A stretch of 64,000 nt of DNA from Demequina globuliformis (GTDB taxonomy: Bacteria; Actinomycetota; Actinomycetes; Actinomycetales; Demequinaceae): assembly GCF_000975155.1 (NCBI RefSeq), contig NZ_BBRG01000004.1, positions 47,722-111,721 of the forward strand, in the 5' to 3' direction. This document shows, in pieces, positions 48,342-58,029 of this stretch. Made by a program: the position numbers and the translations under genes. The notes under the pieces are model-generated. The model had not been told where the DNA came from, did not search any database, and was given only the letters and a program-made list of their open reading frames with translations. Every line of letters begins with the position of its first letter. Within the stretch, counting starts at the first letter, position 1.

Positions 48342-50339
48342 TTATGCTCTTGGCTGGTCCTCCACCGGCGGCTCGTCGTCGCTCTCCGTCGTGCCCTCGA
48401 TGGGCATCACCGGAGCGCCGGCCATGGTGGCGTCCGCGGTCATGGTGGGCAGTTCGCCTGTGGCCGGGGCGGGATCCTCGAGCTCGTCGATGGGCGCGGC
48501 GAACTGCGCTTCATAGAGCCGCGAATACGCGCCCTTGGCCGCGATGAGCTCCTCATGCGAGCCCTGCTCCACGATGTCGCCGTGCTCCATCACGAGGATC
48601 AAGTCGGCGTCCCGGATCGTGGAGAGGCGGTGCGCGATCACAAAGCTGGTGCGGTCCTTGCGCAGGTCCTCCATGGCGTGTTGCACCAACAGCTCCGTGC
48701 GGGTGTCAACGGAGCTCGTCGCCTCATCCAAGATCAGCACGGACGGCTGTGCGACGAAGGCGCGCGCGATCGTGATGAGCTGACGTTCGCCCACCGAGAC
48801 GTTGGTGGCGTCGTCATCGATCACCGTGTCGTAGCCGTCCGGCAGCGAGTGCACAAAGCGGTCGACGTAGGCGGCCTTCGCGGCAGCGAGGATGTCATCC
48901 TCGCTCGCGTCTGGACGGCCGTAGGCGATGTTGTCGCGGATGGTGCCGCCAAAGAGCCAGGCGTCCTGCAACACCATTCCGGTACGCGAGCGGAGGTCCT
49001 CACGAGTCATCTGCGCAATGTCAGTGCCGTCGAGCGTGATGCGCCCGCCATCGAGTTCGTAGAACCGCATGATGAGGTTGACCAGCGTGGTCTTGCCAGC
49101 GCCCGTTGGCCCCACAATCGCGACCGTCTTGCCAGGTTCAGCGGTGAGGGACAGCCCGGAGATGAGCGGCTTGTCCTCCTCGTAGGAAAATTCCACGTCC
49201 TCGAACTGGAGGCGCCCGCGGAACTTCTGGGGCGTCTGGGCAGGCTCGGGGTCTGCGCTCTCGTCCTCAGCGTCCAGGAACTCGAACACGCGCTCAGCGC
49301 TGGCAACTCCGGACTGCAGCAGGTTGAACATTGAGCCCAACTGGCTGAGGGGTTGCTGGAACTGGCGCGAGTACTGGATGAACGCCTGGACGTCACCAAT
49401 GGGCAGTGAGCCGCCAGCCACCATCACACCACCGACCACGGCGATGGCGACGTACACCAGGTTCCCGACGAACATCGCTGCCGGCATGATGATGCCGGAA
49501 ATGAACTGCGCGCCAAAGCTCGCTTGGTAGAGCTCCTCGTTCTTGGCGTCAAACTCCTGCTGCGTCTTCGCCTGACGTCCAAACACCTTTACCAGCGAGT
49601 GGCCCGTGTAGGTCTCCTCGATAGTGCCGTTCAGCTCGCCCGTGTACTTCCACTGGTCCACGAACTTGACCTGCGAACGCTTAGCAACCTGCGCCACGAT
49701 CAGCACGGTCAGCGGAATCGACACCACCGCAATCAGCGCCAGCAGCGGCGAGATCCACACCATCATGATGAGGACGCCAATGATGGTCAGCACGGAGGTG
49801 AAGAGCTGGCTCAGGGTCTGTTGCAGCGTCTGCGAAACGTTGTCGATGTCGTTGGTCACTCGGCTCAGCAACTCGCCGCGCGTGTGCCGGTCAAAGTAGC
49901 TCAGCGGGAGGCTGTGGACCTTCTCTTCCACGCGTTCGCGCAGTCGGTAGACCGTGCGCTGCGTCACGCCGTTGAGAATCCAGCCCTGCGCGAGCGCGAG
50001 GATGCCGGACGCGACGTAGATGACGACCACGATCCACAACGTGCGGTGCAGCGAGTCAAAGTCGATGCCAGTGCCCGTGACAAAACCTTCGAAGATGGTC
50101 GTGGTCGCGTTGCCCAACACCTTGGGCCCCACCACGGACAGCGCCACCGACCCAGCACCGAGCACGATCACGAGATAGACCAACCAGCGCTCCGGCGCCA
50201 GCTGCGCGAAGAGGCGCTTGAGCGACGGCCCAAAGTTCATGGCCTTCTCGGTTGGCATGCCTGCCGCTGGACCGTGGCCAGGGCCCCCGCCGCGCGGCCG
50301 TTGGGCGGTGACCGTTGCGGACTTCTTGTCCTCGCTCAT
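48342..50339 (-). CDS. Heterodimeric ABC exporter subunit B (ATPase-permease)
   Basis: A 665-residue type IV ABC half-transporter: six TM segments (about residues 50-330) followed by the nucleotide-binding domain with GPTGAGKTTL, a non-canonical signature NVSVGERQL, and Walker B VLILDEATSSVD with catalytic Glu539. A Pro/Glu/Asp-rich C-terminal tail of about 55 residues is unusual in length. Its start overlaps the stop of the partner gene (TGATG), so the two are co-translated. Similar pairs (MdlAB/TM287-288 type) export drugs, lipids or peptides. Confidence 0.92.
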   Translation of the reverse strand: MSEDKKSATVTAQRPRGGGPGHGPAAGMPTEKAMNFGPSLKRLFAQLAPERWLVYLVIVLGAGSVALSVVGPKVLGNATTTIFEGFVTGTGIDFDSLHRTLWIVVVIYVASGILALAQGWILNGVTQRTVYRLRERVEEKVHSLPLSYFDRHTRGELLSRVTNDIDNVSQTLQQTLSQLFTSVLTIIGVLIMMVWISPLLALIAVVSIPLTVLIVAQVAKRSQVKFVDQWKYTGELNGTIEETYTGHSLVKVFGRQAKTQQEFDAKNEELYQASFGAQFISGIIMPAAMFVGNLVYVAIAVVGGVMVAGGSLPIGDVQAFIQYSRQFQQPLSQLGSMFNLLQSGVASAERVFEFLDAEDESADPEPAQTPQKFRGRLQFEDVEFSYEEDKPLISGLSLTAEPGKTVAIVGPTGAGKTTLVNLIMRFYELDGGRITLDGTDIAQMTREDLRSRTGMVLQDAWLFGGTIRDNIAYGRPDASEDDILAAAKAAYVDRFVHSLPDGYDTVIDDDATNVSVGERQLITIARAFVAQPSVLILDEATSSVDTRTELLVQHAMEDLRKDRTSFVIAHRLSTIRDADLILVMEHGDIVEQGSHEELIAAKGAYSRLYEAQFAAPIDELEDPAPATGELPTMTADATMAGAPVMPIEGTTESDDEPPVEDQPRA

Positions 50340-52123
50340 CACGCCTCCTCCGCCCGCAGCTGGGTACTGACAATCTCTTGGTAGGTCTCCGAACTCGCCA
50401 GAAGTTCGTCGTGCGTGCCGCGCGCGACCACCTCGCCGTCCTCAAGTACCAAAATCAGGTCTGCCTCGACAATGCTGGACACGCGCTGCGCCACCACGAT
50501 GACCGTGGCGTCAGCGGCGGCCTGAGCGAGCGCCGCCCGTAGGCGCGCATCGGTGGCGGTGTCGAGCGCACTGAATGAGTCATCGAACAACAGCACCTGA
50601 GGCTTGCGCACGAGTGCCCGCGCAATGGACAAACGCTGGCGCTGACCACCCGAGACCGTGGTCCCGCCCTGGGCGATCGCGGAATCGAGGCCGTCTGGCA
50701 TCGCGCGCACAAAGTCGTCTCCCTGGGCGACCGTCAGGGCCTCCCACAGTTCCTCCTCCGTCGCATCCTGGGCGCCGTAGCGCAGGTTGGAGGCGACGGT
50801 GCCGGAGAACAGGTAGGGACGCTGCGGCACCAGTCCCATGCGCTGCCACAAGGCTTCCAGATCCGTGTCGCGCACGTCGACGCCGTCGATGCGGACGGCA
50901 CCCGACGTGGCGTCATACAGGCGTGGCACCAATCCCACCAAGGTGGACTTTCCGGCGCCCGTCGAACCGATGATCGCGGTCGTCGTCCCCGGGCGGGCGG
51001 TGAACGACACATTCTTGAGGACGGGTTCCTCGGCCCCGGGATAGGCGAACGTGACGTCATCAAACTCGACCACCCCGGTCGCGCTCTCAGGAGTGTGAGC
51101 CCTCGCCGTCTCGCGCACGGACGTCTCGGTCGCGAGCACCTCGCTAATGCGGTCAGCCGACACGGACGCGCGCGGCACCATGACAAAGAGGAAGGTCGCC
51201 ATCATCACGGCCATGAGGATCTGAATGATGTAGGTCAAGAAGGCGGTGAGGGCTCCCACCTCCATCTGCCCGTTCTCCACCCGTTCAGCACCGAACCACA
51301 ACACCGCCACCGAGGAGATGTTCATCACGAGCATGACGATGGGGAACATCGCGGCCATGAGGCGGCCGGCCTTGTATGCGGATTCGGTGACCGCGGCGTT
51401 GGCATCGGCAAACCGGTCGCGCTCCTGAGGCTCACGCACAAAGGCGCGCACCACGCGGATGCCGGTGAGCTGCTCTCGCATGACACGGTTGACCACGTCG
51501 ATGCGCTTTTGCATGCGCTGGAAGTGAGGAACCATGCGCCAGATGATGAGGATGACGGCGATCAAAAGCACGGGAATCGCGACCACTAGGATCCACGCCA
51601 AGGCGACGTCCTGATGCAGGGCCATAAACATGCCGCCGATCGCCATGAAGGGCGCAGTGACGAGCAGCGTGCAACTCATCAGCACCAACATTTGGACCTG
51701 TTGCACGTCGTTGGTCGAGCGGGTGATGAGGCTGGGCGCACCGAACCGCTGGACCTCATTCTCGGAGTAGGTCCCCACGCGTGCAAAGATCTTGGCGCGT
51801 AGGTCGCGCCCGACGGCCATCGCTACCTTGGCACCAAAGTAGACGGCGACAATGGAGCAAGCGATCTGCAGCAAGGACAGCACCAGCATGATGCCGCCCA
51901 CGCGCCAGATGTACGGCACGTCTCCCGTCGCGACGCCATTGTCGATGATGTCGGCATTCAGGCTCGGCAGGTACAGGTTGGCAATCGAGGAGCCCAGCTG
52001 GAACAGGATCACGCCAGTCAGCGGCTGCCAGTAAGGCTTGACCGACTCGACGAGAAGGCCCCACAGGGTGCCCTCCTTGAACTGCTCCGTGGTGGACTCC
52101 TGGCGTTCCGCGAGCGCGGTCAT
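50339..52123 (-). CDS. Heterodimeric ABC exporter subunit A (ATPase-permease)
   Basis: A 594-residue half-transporter with six TM segments (about 30-320) and an ATPase domain with GSTGAGKSTL and canonical signature VSGGQRQRL. Walker B reads VLLFDDSFSALD: Asp515 stands where the catalytic Glu should be, the mark of the degenerate-site partner. Together with the next gene it forms one canonical and one degenerate ATP site, as known for TM287/288. ATG at 52123 follows GAGGAG. A palindrome at 52216-52229 lies upstream. Confidence 0.92.
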   Translation of the reverse strand: MTALAERQESTTEQFKEGTLWGLLVESVKPYWQPLTGVILFQLGSSIANLYLPSLNADIIDNGVATGDVPYIWRVGGIMLVLSLLQIACSIVAVYFGAKVAMAVGRDLRAKIFARVGTYSENEVQRFGAPSLITRSTNDVQQVQMLVLMSCTLLVTAPFMAIGGMFMALHQDVALAWILVVAIPVLLIAVILIIWRMVPHFQRMQKRIDVVNRVMREQLTGIRVVRAFVREPQERDRFADANAAVTESAYKAGRLMAAMFPIVMLVMNISSVAVLWFGAERVENGQMEVGALTAFLTYIIQILMAVMMATFLFVMVPRASVSADRISEVLATETSVRETARAHTPESATGVVEFDDVTFAYPGAEEPVLKNVSFTARPGTTTAIIGSTGAGKSTLVGLVPRLYDATSGAVRIDGVDVRDTDLEALWQRMGLVPQRPYLFSGTVASNLRYGAQDATEEELWEALTVAQGDDFVRAMPDGLDSAIAQGGTTVSGGQRQRLSIARALVRKPQVLLFDDSFSALDTATDARLRAALAQAAADATVIVVAQRVSSIVEADLILVLEDGEVVARGTHDELLASSETYQEIVSTQLRAEEA

Positions 52124-52215
52124 GGATTCTCCTCACAGCACTGAGGCACCCGAAGGTGCCTGCATGACACGCCTCGCGCAGGCGGCGCGGGTCGTCACCG
52201 TTTCACTGTAACGCC

Positions 52216-52238
52216 TTGCACTGGTGCAACGTATACGT
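52216..52238. promoter_or_regulatory. Palindromes upstream of the ABC exporter operon
   Basis: TTGCACTGGTGCAA (52216-52229) is a perfect 6-bp inverted repeat with a 2-bp centre, directly followed by the palindrome ACGTATACGT (52229-52238). They lie 93-115 bp before the exporter start. Such sites often bind MarR/TetR regulators, but no regulator gene is adjacent. Confidence 0.5.
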
Positions 52239-52289
52239 ATCCGCTGTCAGTGAAGTGAGTCCGGCCGATGCCGGCATGAGGCTCCGCTT

Positions 52290-52883
52290 CTAGGCTTCAG
52301 CGGGCGAGATCGCGCGCACAAAGGCGTCGCCGGGCGACCCGGGCGCCACCTGAAAACCCACGCGGGGGTAGAACGCGGCCGCTCCCACGTTGGCGGGGTC
52401 GATACCGAGGTGGACCCCTGGCACACCGCGGTCGGCGAGGATAGCCACGGCGGCCTCGATGAGCTGGCGGCCAGCACCCTTGCCCTGCGCCTGGGGCAGC
52501 AAGTCAATGTGGAGATGGGCGGGGTAATCCTCGACGAGCGGCGTCATCATGCGTTCCGCGTTGGTCGCCGCGCGCAACAGGGTCTCGTCTGCCTCCGTTC
52601 GCAACGGGTGCGCGTGCGCGACCGACGGCCACCACGTACGCGTGAACCACGCCTGGAACGCAGCCGTGTCGCTCGTGCCGACGCAATATCCGATCGCGCC
52701 CTCTCCCTGGTCCCACACCAGCGCAAAGGAGCCGGGGCCGTCCAGGTACGGGGTGGCGTACACATCCGCGAGCGCGGTCTCATCCCCGTACATACCCGTC
52801 GCATCGCCTCCAGCGTTGCCAGTCAGCAGGCAAATGCGGGCAATGGCGTCGCGGTCAGCATCGGTCGCGGGGCGGATCGTCAT
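52290..52883 (-). CDS. GNAT-family N-acetyltransferase
   Basis: A 197-residue acetyl-CoA-dependent acyltransferase. The beginning TIRPATDADRDAIARICL and the acetyl-CoA loop LLPQAQGKGAGRQLIEAAV are diagnostic, and LGIDPANVGAAAFYPRVGF is the usual C-terminal block. The ATG at 52883 lacks a Shine-Dalgarno but has TATGCT (52890-52895, minus strand) 6 nt upstream, indicating a leaderless mRNA. The substrate is unknown. Confidence 0.87.
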   Translation of the reverse strand: MTIRPATDADRDAIARICLLTGNAGGDATGMYGDETALADVYATPYLDGPGSFALVWDQGEGAIGYCVGTSDTAAFQAWFTRTWWPSVAHAHPLRTEADETLLRAATNAERMMTPLVEDYPAHLHIDLLPQAQGKGAGRQLIEAAVAILADRGVPGVHLGIDPANVGAAAFYPRVGFQVAPGSPGDAFVRAISPAEA

Positions 52884-52932
52884 GCGGCGAGCATAGTCGC
52901 GGCGGCCAGCACGGCAACACGAGCGCGCGAGG

Positions 52933-53622
52933 TCAGCGCGCCGCCCAATCCATGCCGCGTTCCACCACGCCGGCGACCTCGGGCCGCTCCAGAACATCAA
53001 GAGTGTGGCCCAGGGTGACGGCAAAGATGCGGCCCTTACCCCACTGGCGTGTCCACGCCACTGGCATGGTGAGCGGCTCATCCCACTCGTCACCGGCATC
53101 GGGCTTGAGTTCGCAGTCCAACAGCACCCGATTGTGCGAGTCGGTCAACACCCAATACTGCTCCGTCGACACGTCGAAGTCAGCGACATCAGCCGTGATG
53201 GGGTGCTGGCGTCCGTGTTCCGTGACGCGCACCGTGTAGTCGCGGTAGGGCTCCACGTCGGTGCGCCCGCGATTGGCGCCCGCGTGCGGATGTGCAGCAA
53301 ACTGCGCGCCCACGAGTTGAAGGTAGTCCGGGGAGTTGCGGTACGAGTCGATCAGGCCGCCGTGCCATCCGGCCAGACCAGCGCCGCGAGCGACGGCCTC
53401 CCGCAGACCGTCGACCTCGTCGACCGTCGCGGAACCCATGGTCACGGACTGCACAATGAGGTCGTATCGCGACATCACCGTGGCATCTGCATAGATCTCT
53501 GGGGTGTCTTCGACGTCGTAGCTAAAGCCCAACTGCTCGAGCGTCGGGATGAAATGGTCAGTCGCAGCGACGGGATCGTGCCCGGGCCAGCCGCCGCGGA
53601 CAATCAAACACAACCTGCTCAT
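52933..53622 (-). CDS. ThuA-domain protein (class I glutamine amidotransferase-like fold)
   Basis: A 229-residue protein of the ThuA family, which accompanies sugar-oxidation genes and has been linked to trehalose/disaccharide use and keto-sugar metabolism. RGGWPGHDP opens the fold; GAGLAGWHGGLIDSY and a C-terminal GKGRIFAVTLGHT are the family marks. ATG at 53622 fits AAAGGA better than the ATG two codons earlier. The nearby Gfo/Idh dehydrogenase and isomerase are its natural functional partners, though the ABC exporter and GNAT genes lie between. Confidence 0.85.
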   Translation of the reverse strand: MSRLCLIVRGGWPGHDPVAATDHFIPTLEQLGFSYDVEDTPEIYADATVMSRYDLIVQSVTMGSATVDEVDGLREAVARGAGLAGWHGGLIDSYRNSPDYLQLVGAQFAAHPHAGANRGRTDVEPYRDYTVRVTEHGRQHPITADVADFDVSTEQYWVLTDSHNRVLLDCELKPDAGDEWDEPLTMPVAWTRQWGKGRIFAVTLGHTLDVLERPEVAGVVERGMDWAAR

Positions 53623-53760
53623 TGCCATCCTTTCGCGTCCTTGCGTGGAGCCATCCTAGGCCCGGGTCCGTCGTGACTGCCAGCATCAGCACTTACCGGC
53701 ACGCACGTCACCGTGCGTTCGGGAGGCAGCGGCCGCGACCGGGCGCCTCCGTCGGCGGCG

Positions 53761-54687
53761 TCAGACGCGCCGCGTGGTCGCGCCCGGCACACGCTCAACC
53801 GAGCGGACCACGCGCCAGTTCTCGCCGCCAATACCGCGCGCCCACTGCGGCATGCCCTCGGCCAAACCGGCAGCCTCCAGGCCGCGCCCCAGCACCAAGA
53901 CAGAAGGCCCGGCTCCCGAAACGACGGCAGCCAGGCCTTGGTCACGCAGATGCTTCAGCATCGCCATCGCCGCGGGCATGACCTCAGCACGGTACTGCTG
54001 GTGCAGGCGATCCTCGGTCGCGGCAAAAAGGTGGTCGTTCTGTCCGGCGAGTGCGCTCACCAGGAGCGCCGCGCGACCCACGTTGAACGCCGCGTCCGCG
54101 TGCGGCACCTGAGCGGGGAGAACAGAGCGAGCCTGCTTGGTGGGAAGCACGGAACCGGGCACGAGGACGGCTGTCTCCAGACCGTCGGCCATATCCACGG
54201 GCGTGGCGTGAGGGAGCGGCCCCTCCATCCATGCCACGGTCGCCCCACCCCAAATCGCGGGCGCCGCGTTGTCAGGGTGCCCCTCGAAGGACGTCGCGAT
54301 CTGCAACGCAATCTCAGGCGAGAGGGCCTCGGGCTCCGCGATCAATCCACGGGCTGCGGAGATGCCTGCCACCACAGCGGCAGCCGACGACCCCAACCCG
54401 CGACCGTGCGGAATGCGGTTGATGGCGCGAATGGCCAGACCCGTCTGCGACGCTCCCACATGATCCAGGGCCGCCCGAAGCGCGCGCACGACCAGGTGTG
54501 ATTCGTCACGCGGGAGGGAGTCAGCGCCCTCACCCTCGATGTCGAGCGTGACGCCAGTGGACGCCACAGCACGCACATGCAGTTCATCAGCCACGCCCAG
54601 CGCAAGGCCGAGCGAATCAAAGCCGGGACCAAGATTCCCCGCCGTCGCGGGAACGGTCACGACCACATGGTCAGCGCCCACACGCAT
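53761..54687 (-). CDS. thrB: Homoserine kinase
   Basis: A 308-residue GHMP kinase phosphorylating homoserine on the way to threonine. VTVPATAGNLGPGFDSLGLAL starts the fold; the phosphate loop HGRGLGSSAAAV is at about residues 94-104; SGAGPSVLVLG is the third motif. It starts 2 bp after the thrC stop. Last gene of the threonine operon; rho, its usual next neighbour in relatives, is 17 kb away here. Confidence 0.96.
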   Translation of the reverse strand: MRVGADHVVVTVPATAGNLGPGFDSLGLALGVADELHVRAVASTGVTLDIEGEGADSLPRDESHLVVRALRAALDHVGASQTGLAIRAINRIPHGRGLGSSAAAVVAGISAARGLIAEPEALSPEIALQIATSFEGHPDNAAPAIWGGATVAWMEGPLPHATPVDMADGLETAVLVPGSVLPTKQARSVLPAQVPHADAAFNVGRAALLVSALAGQNDHLFAATEDRLHQQYRAEVMPAAMAMLKHLRDQGLAAVVSGAGPSVLVLGRGLEAAGLAEGMPQWARGIGGENWRVVRSVERVPGATTRRV

Positions 54688-54689
54688 GG

Positions 54690-55748
54690 CTACAGTCCCA
54701 GCGCCTTCGCAGCCGCCGCCACGTCAACCGGGATGACCTCGGGGTTCACCTCGCGGCCCTGCAGCGCCGTCGCCGTGTCCTTCAGACCGTTGCCAGTGAC
54801 CGTGCAGGTAATGGTCGCGCCCTCTGGCACCTCGCCCAAGGCTGCGGCGGTCAACAGGCCCGCGATGGGCGCCGCAGATGCGGGCTCAACGAAGACGCCC
54901 ACGTCGGCAGCCAGCCGCGCCTGTGCGTTCAGGATCTGGGGGTCGGACACCGCGCGAATCCAGCCGCCGGACTCATCGCGCGCAGCGATGGCCTTGTCCC
55001 ACGACGCCGGCTTGCCAATCCGAATGGCAGTGGCGACCGTCTCCGGGTCCTTGATGGGTCCGCCGTGGATGAACGGCGCGGCACCCTCGGCCTGCACGCC
55101 CCAGATGCGTGGGGTCCGGGTCGCAATGCCCGCCTCGGCGTACTCCTTGAAGCCCATCCAATAAGCAGAGATGTTGCCGGCGTTGCCGACCGGAAGCATG
55201 TGGATGTCGGGAGCATCGCCCAACTGGTCGACAATTTCGAAGGCCGCCGTCTTTTGGCCTTGGAGGCGGTACGGGTTCACTGAGTTGACCAGCGCAACCG
55301 GATACTCCTCCGACAGGGTGCGCACAATATCGAGGCACTCGTCGAAGTTTCCGTCTACCTGCACTAGCTTGGCGCCGTGAACGATGGCCTGCGCCATCTT
55401 GCCTGCGGCGATCTTGCCCTCAGGGATCATCACCACACAGTTGAGGCCCGCGTGTGCCGCATAGGCGGCCGCAGACGCGGACGTGTTGCCGGTGGAGGCA
55501 CACACGACGGTGTGGTCACCGTCCTTCACGACCTGCGTCATCGCCGAGGTCATGCCGCGGTCTTTGAAAGAGCCGGTGGGGTTCATCCCCTCGTACTTCA
55601 CGTAGACGTTCGCGCCCACCTCCTCGGAGATGGACCGGGCGTACACGAGGGGGGTGCCGCCTTCGCCGAGCGAAACAATGCGGTCGTCCTCGTCGAACGG
55701 CATGCGGTCCAAGTATTCGCGGACAATGCCGCGCCACACGTGAGCCAT
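54690..55748 (-). CDS. thrC: Threonine synthase
   Basis: A 352-residue PLP enzyme converting O-phosphohomoserine to threonine. The PLP lysine is K62 in [29 protein letters not shown] and the C-terminal [11 protein letters not shown] are intact. The start overlaps the hom stop by one base (TAATG), so translation is coupled. Confidence 0.97.
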   Translation of the reverse strand: MAHVWRGIVREYLDRMPFDEDDRIVSLGEGGTPLVYARSISEEVGANVYVKYEGMNPTGSFKDRGMTSAMTQVVKDGDHTVVCASTGNTSASAAAYAAHAGLNCVVMIPEGKIAAGKMAQAIVHGAKLVQVDGNFDECLDIVRTLSEEYPVALVNSVNPYRLQGQKTAAFEIVDQLGDAPDIHMLPVGNAGNISAYWMGFKEYAEAGIATRTPRIWGVQAEGAAPFIHGGPIKDPETVATAIRIGKPASWDKAIAARDESGGWIRAVSDPQILNAQARLAADVGVFVEPASAAPIAGLLTAAALGEVPEGATITCTVTGNGLKDTATALQGREVNPEVIPVDVAAAAKALGL

Positions 55749-57034
55749 TACTCTCCCTCAATCCTCAGGACGGACAACACTTCGCCCACGGCGTCCATGG
55801 CGCGCACCTCGTCGACCGTAGCGCGCAGGGACTCCTCCTGCGCGCGGTGCGTCGAGATGATGAGCGAGGCGCGCTCAGCATCGGGCACCTGAAGCACCGA
55901 GCCGATCCCGACGCCGTGACGCGCGAAGGCATCCGCAACGCGCGAGAGCACGCCCGGCTTGTCGTGCACGCTCATGCGGACCGCGTAGCGGGTGTGCGCA
56001 CCTCCAATAGGCAACAGGTCATGGCTGGCGTAGTTCGACTCGCGCGGACCGCGACCGCCGCCGGCCACGTGCCGTGCAACCGACACAACGTCGCCAAGAA
56101 CGGCCGATGCCGTGGGTGCGCCGCCGGCGCCCTGGCCGTAGAACATGAGCTCACCGGCCGCTTCCGCCTCGACAAACACTGCGTTGAAGGCGCCCCTCAC
56201 GCTCGCGAGGGGGTGGGCGGTCGGCAGCAGTGCGGGGTACACGCGCACCGAGACGCCCGCATCCGTCCGCTCCGCAATCGCGAGCAACTTGATGACGTGG
56301 CCGGTCTCCTTGGCGGCAGCAATATCTGCGGCCGTGATCTCCGTGATGCCTTCGCAGTACACATCGTCAAGCGAGACTCGCTGGTGGAACGCGAGCGAGG
56401 CCAAGATCGCGGCTTTCGCGGCGGCGTCGTGGCCGCCCACGTCCGCGGTCGGGTCCGCCTCTGCGTAGCCCAGGCGCTGCGCCTCCGCGACAACTTCGCC
56501 GTAGTCCAGCCCCTTGGTCGTCATCTCGTCCAGCACGTAGTTTGTGGTGCCGTTGACGATGCCCAGAATGCGCGTCACGGTGTCCCCCGCAAGGGATTCG
56601 CGCACCGGACGCACAAGGGGGATGGCTCCGGCCACTGCGGCCTCGAAGTAGAGGTCAGTGCCAGCGGCATCGGCCGCCTCGTACAACTCAGCTCCGTGCG
56701 TCGCGAGCAGCGCCTTGTTCGCCGTCACGACTGCCTTGCCGGCCGTCAATGCGCGCACGATGTGCGTCCGCGCAGGCTCAAGCCCGCCCATCAACTCGAC
56801 CACGACATCGGCCCCATCAATGAGGGCGTCCACGTCATCGGTGAGCAGCGCGGTCGGAACCACGGGGTCACGAGTGACGGACGTGTCACGGACATACACG
56901 CCAGCGATCTCGACCTGCGCGCCCACGCGGGCGGACAGGTCGGTCTGCTGCTCGGTCAGGAGTCGGACCACTTGGGTGCCGACGGTCCCGCATCCGAGGA
57001 TGGCGATCTTCACGGGGCTGATGGCGGTGGACAC
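55748..57034 (-). CDS. hom: Homoserine dehydrogenase
   Basis: A 428-residue NAD(P)-dependent enzyme of the aspartate pathway. The Rossmann motif GCGTVG is at residues 14-19; [10 protein letters not shown] and [20 protein letters not shown] are the catalytic blocks; a C-terminal ACT domain (about 350-425, [21 protein letters not shown]) implies threonine feedback. GTG at 57034 lies 7 nt after TAGAGT with no Shine-Dalgarno: a probable leaderless start of the hom-thrC-thrB operon. Confidence 0.97.
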   Translation of the reverse strand: MSTAISPVKIAILGCGTVGTQVVRLLTEQQTDLSARVGAQVEIAGVYVRDTSVTRDPVVPTALLTDDVDALIDGADVVVELMGGLEPARTHIVRALTAGKAVVTANKALLATHGAELYEAADAAGTDLYFEAAVAGAIPLVRPVRESLAGDTVTRILGIVNGTTNYVLDEMTTKGLDYGEVVAEAQRLGYAEADPTADVGGHDAAAKAAILASLAFHQRVSLDDVYCEGITEITAADIAAAKETGHVIKLLAIAERTDAGVSVRVYPALLPTAHPLASVRGAFNAVFVEAEAAGELMFYGQGAGGAPTASAVLGDVVSVARHVAGGGRGPRESNYASHDLLPIGGAHTRYAVRMSVHDKPGVLSRVADAFARHGVGIGSVLQVPDAERASLIISTHRAQEESLRATVDEVRAMDAVGEVLSVLRIEGE

Positions 57035-57041
57035 GGCGCTT

Positions 57042-57047
57042 ACTCTA
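57042..57047 (-). promoter_or_regulatory. Leaderless -10 of hom-thrC-thrB
   Basis: TAGAGT on the minus strand, 7 nt before the GTG; the predicted transcript start coincides with the start codon. No room exists for a threonine-type leader peptide or riboswitch at this promoter. Confidence 0.6.
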
Positions 57048-57101
57048 TCGGAGCGCGTCGCCTTCCCGGCATCGGCCCCCAGTCATGCGACAGTGGCTCC
57101 C

Positions 57102-57956
57102 GTGACCTCGGAATCTCGCGCCCCGGCTCCCCCGGTCTCATGGCGCGCCCGCGCGTGGCGCGTCTGGACGCTGCTGTGGGCGTTCGCGCTGACGAACCTC
57201 GTGTCCCTCACCTTCGCAATCGCGCTGTTCATCGCGATGGCCGCCACTGACTACATCGACCTGCCCATCCCGCGCTACGACGCGTTGCTGATCGCCGGCG
57301 TCGCCATCACCGTGGGCATGTGGGCGACCGGTATGGAGACCCTGCGCGAGGTAGGCGTCGTCCTGCTGTTCCACCTCTTGGGACTCGTGATGGAGATCTT
57401 CAAGGTCCAGCAAGGATCGTGGACCTACCCAGACGAAGGCACCCTCATGGTGTGGGGTGTGCCGCTGTACTCGGGATTCATGTACGCCGCGGTCGGGTCA
57501 TACATCTGCCAAGCATGGCGACGCTTTGACCTGCGCGTCACGGGGTACCGACCGCTTCCCCTCACCCTGTTAGCGATCGCCGCCTACCTCAACTTCTTCA
57601 CACACCATTGGATCTGGGACCTGCGGTGGATCATCGCCGCGCTGTTCATTCTTGAGATGCGCCGCACCTGGGTCTACTACACAGTCAAGGACGCCCGCCT
57701 GCGCATGCCGCTCGCGATCGCGTTTGTGCTGATCGCGTTCTTCCTGTGGATTGCCGAGAACATGGGGACGTTCCTGGGCGCATGGCAGTACCCGGACCAG
57801 GCGAGCTTCTGGCAAGCCGTCCACGTGGGCAAGCTGGGGTCCTGGGCGCTCCTGGTGACGCTGAGCTTCGTCATTATCGCGACACTCAAACAGTACGAGG
57901 GCACCCTGTACGGCCACCCTGGCGACCGCGCAACGGTCACGCGGGGGCCGGCGTAG
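57102..57956 (+). CDS. DUF817-family membrane protein
   Basis: A 284-residue integral membrane protein of unknown function with about eight hydrophobic segments. EVGVVLLFHLLGLVMEIFKVQQGSWTYP and NFFTHHWIWDLRW are the conserved family blocks; charged His/Trp/Asp residues inside membrane segments hint at transport or an intramembrane enzyme. GTG at 57102 is the only suitable start before the first TM. It is divergent from hom, 67 bp apart. Confidence 0.85.
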   Translation: MTSESRAPAPPVSWRARAWRVWTLLWAFALTNLVSLTFAIALFIAMAATDYIDLPIPRYDALLIAGVAITVGMWATGMETLREVGVVLLFHLLGLVMEIFKVQQGSWTYPDEGTLMVWGVPLYSGFMYAAVGSYICQAWRRFDLRVTGYRPLPLTLLAIAAYLNFFTHHWIWDLRWIIAALFILEMRRTWVYYTVKDARLRMPLAIAFVLIAFFLWIAENMGTFLGAWQYPDQASFWQAVHVGKLGSWALLVTLSFVIIATLKQYEGTLYGHPGDRATVTRGPA

Positions 57957-58015
57957 ACGTCAGTTGCCTAGGCTCGGCTCTGGGCGGTCGTTGGCGGGCG
58001 ACGCATGCCGTCATC

Positions 58016-58021
58016 TAGTCT
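58016..58021 (+). promoter_or_regulatory. Promoter of the phosphatase gene
   Basis: TAGTCT lies 8 nt before the ATG, with TTGGCG (57991-57996) as a possible -35 at 19-bp spacing. No Shine-Dalgarno is present. Confidence 0.45.
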
Positions 58022-58029
58022 CGACAGGC

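Noticed and set aside
57035..57101. A threonine attenuator or leader peptide for hom
   Set aside because: The -10 box is 7 nt from the start codon, leaving no leader RNA.
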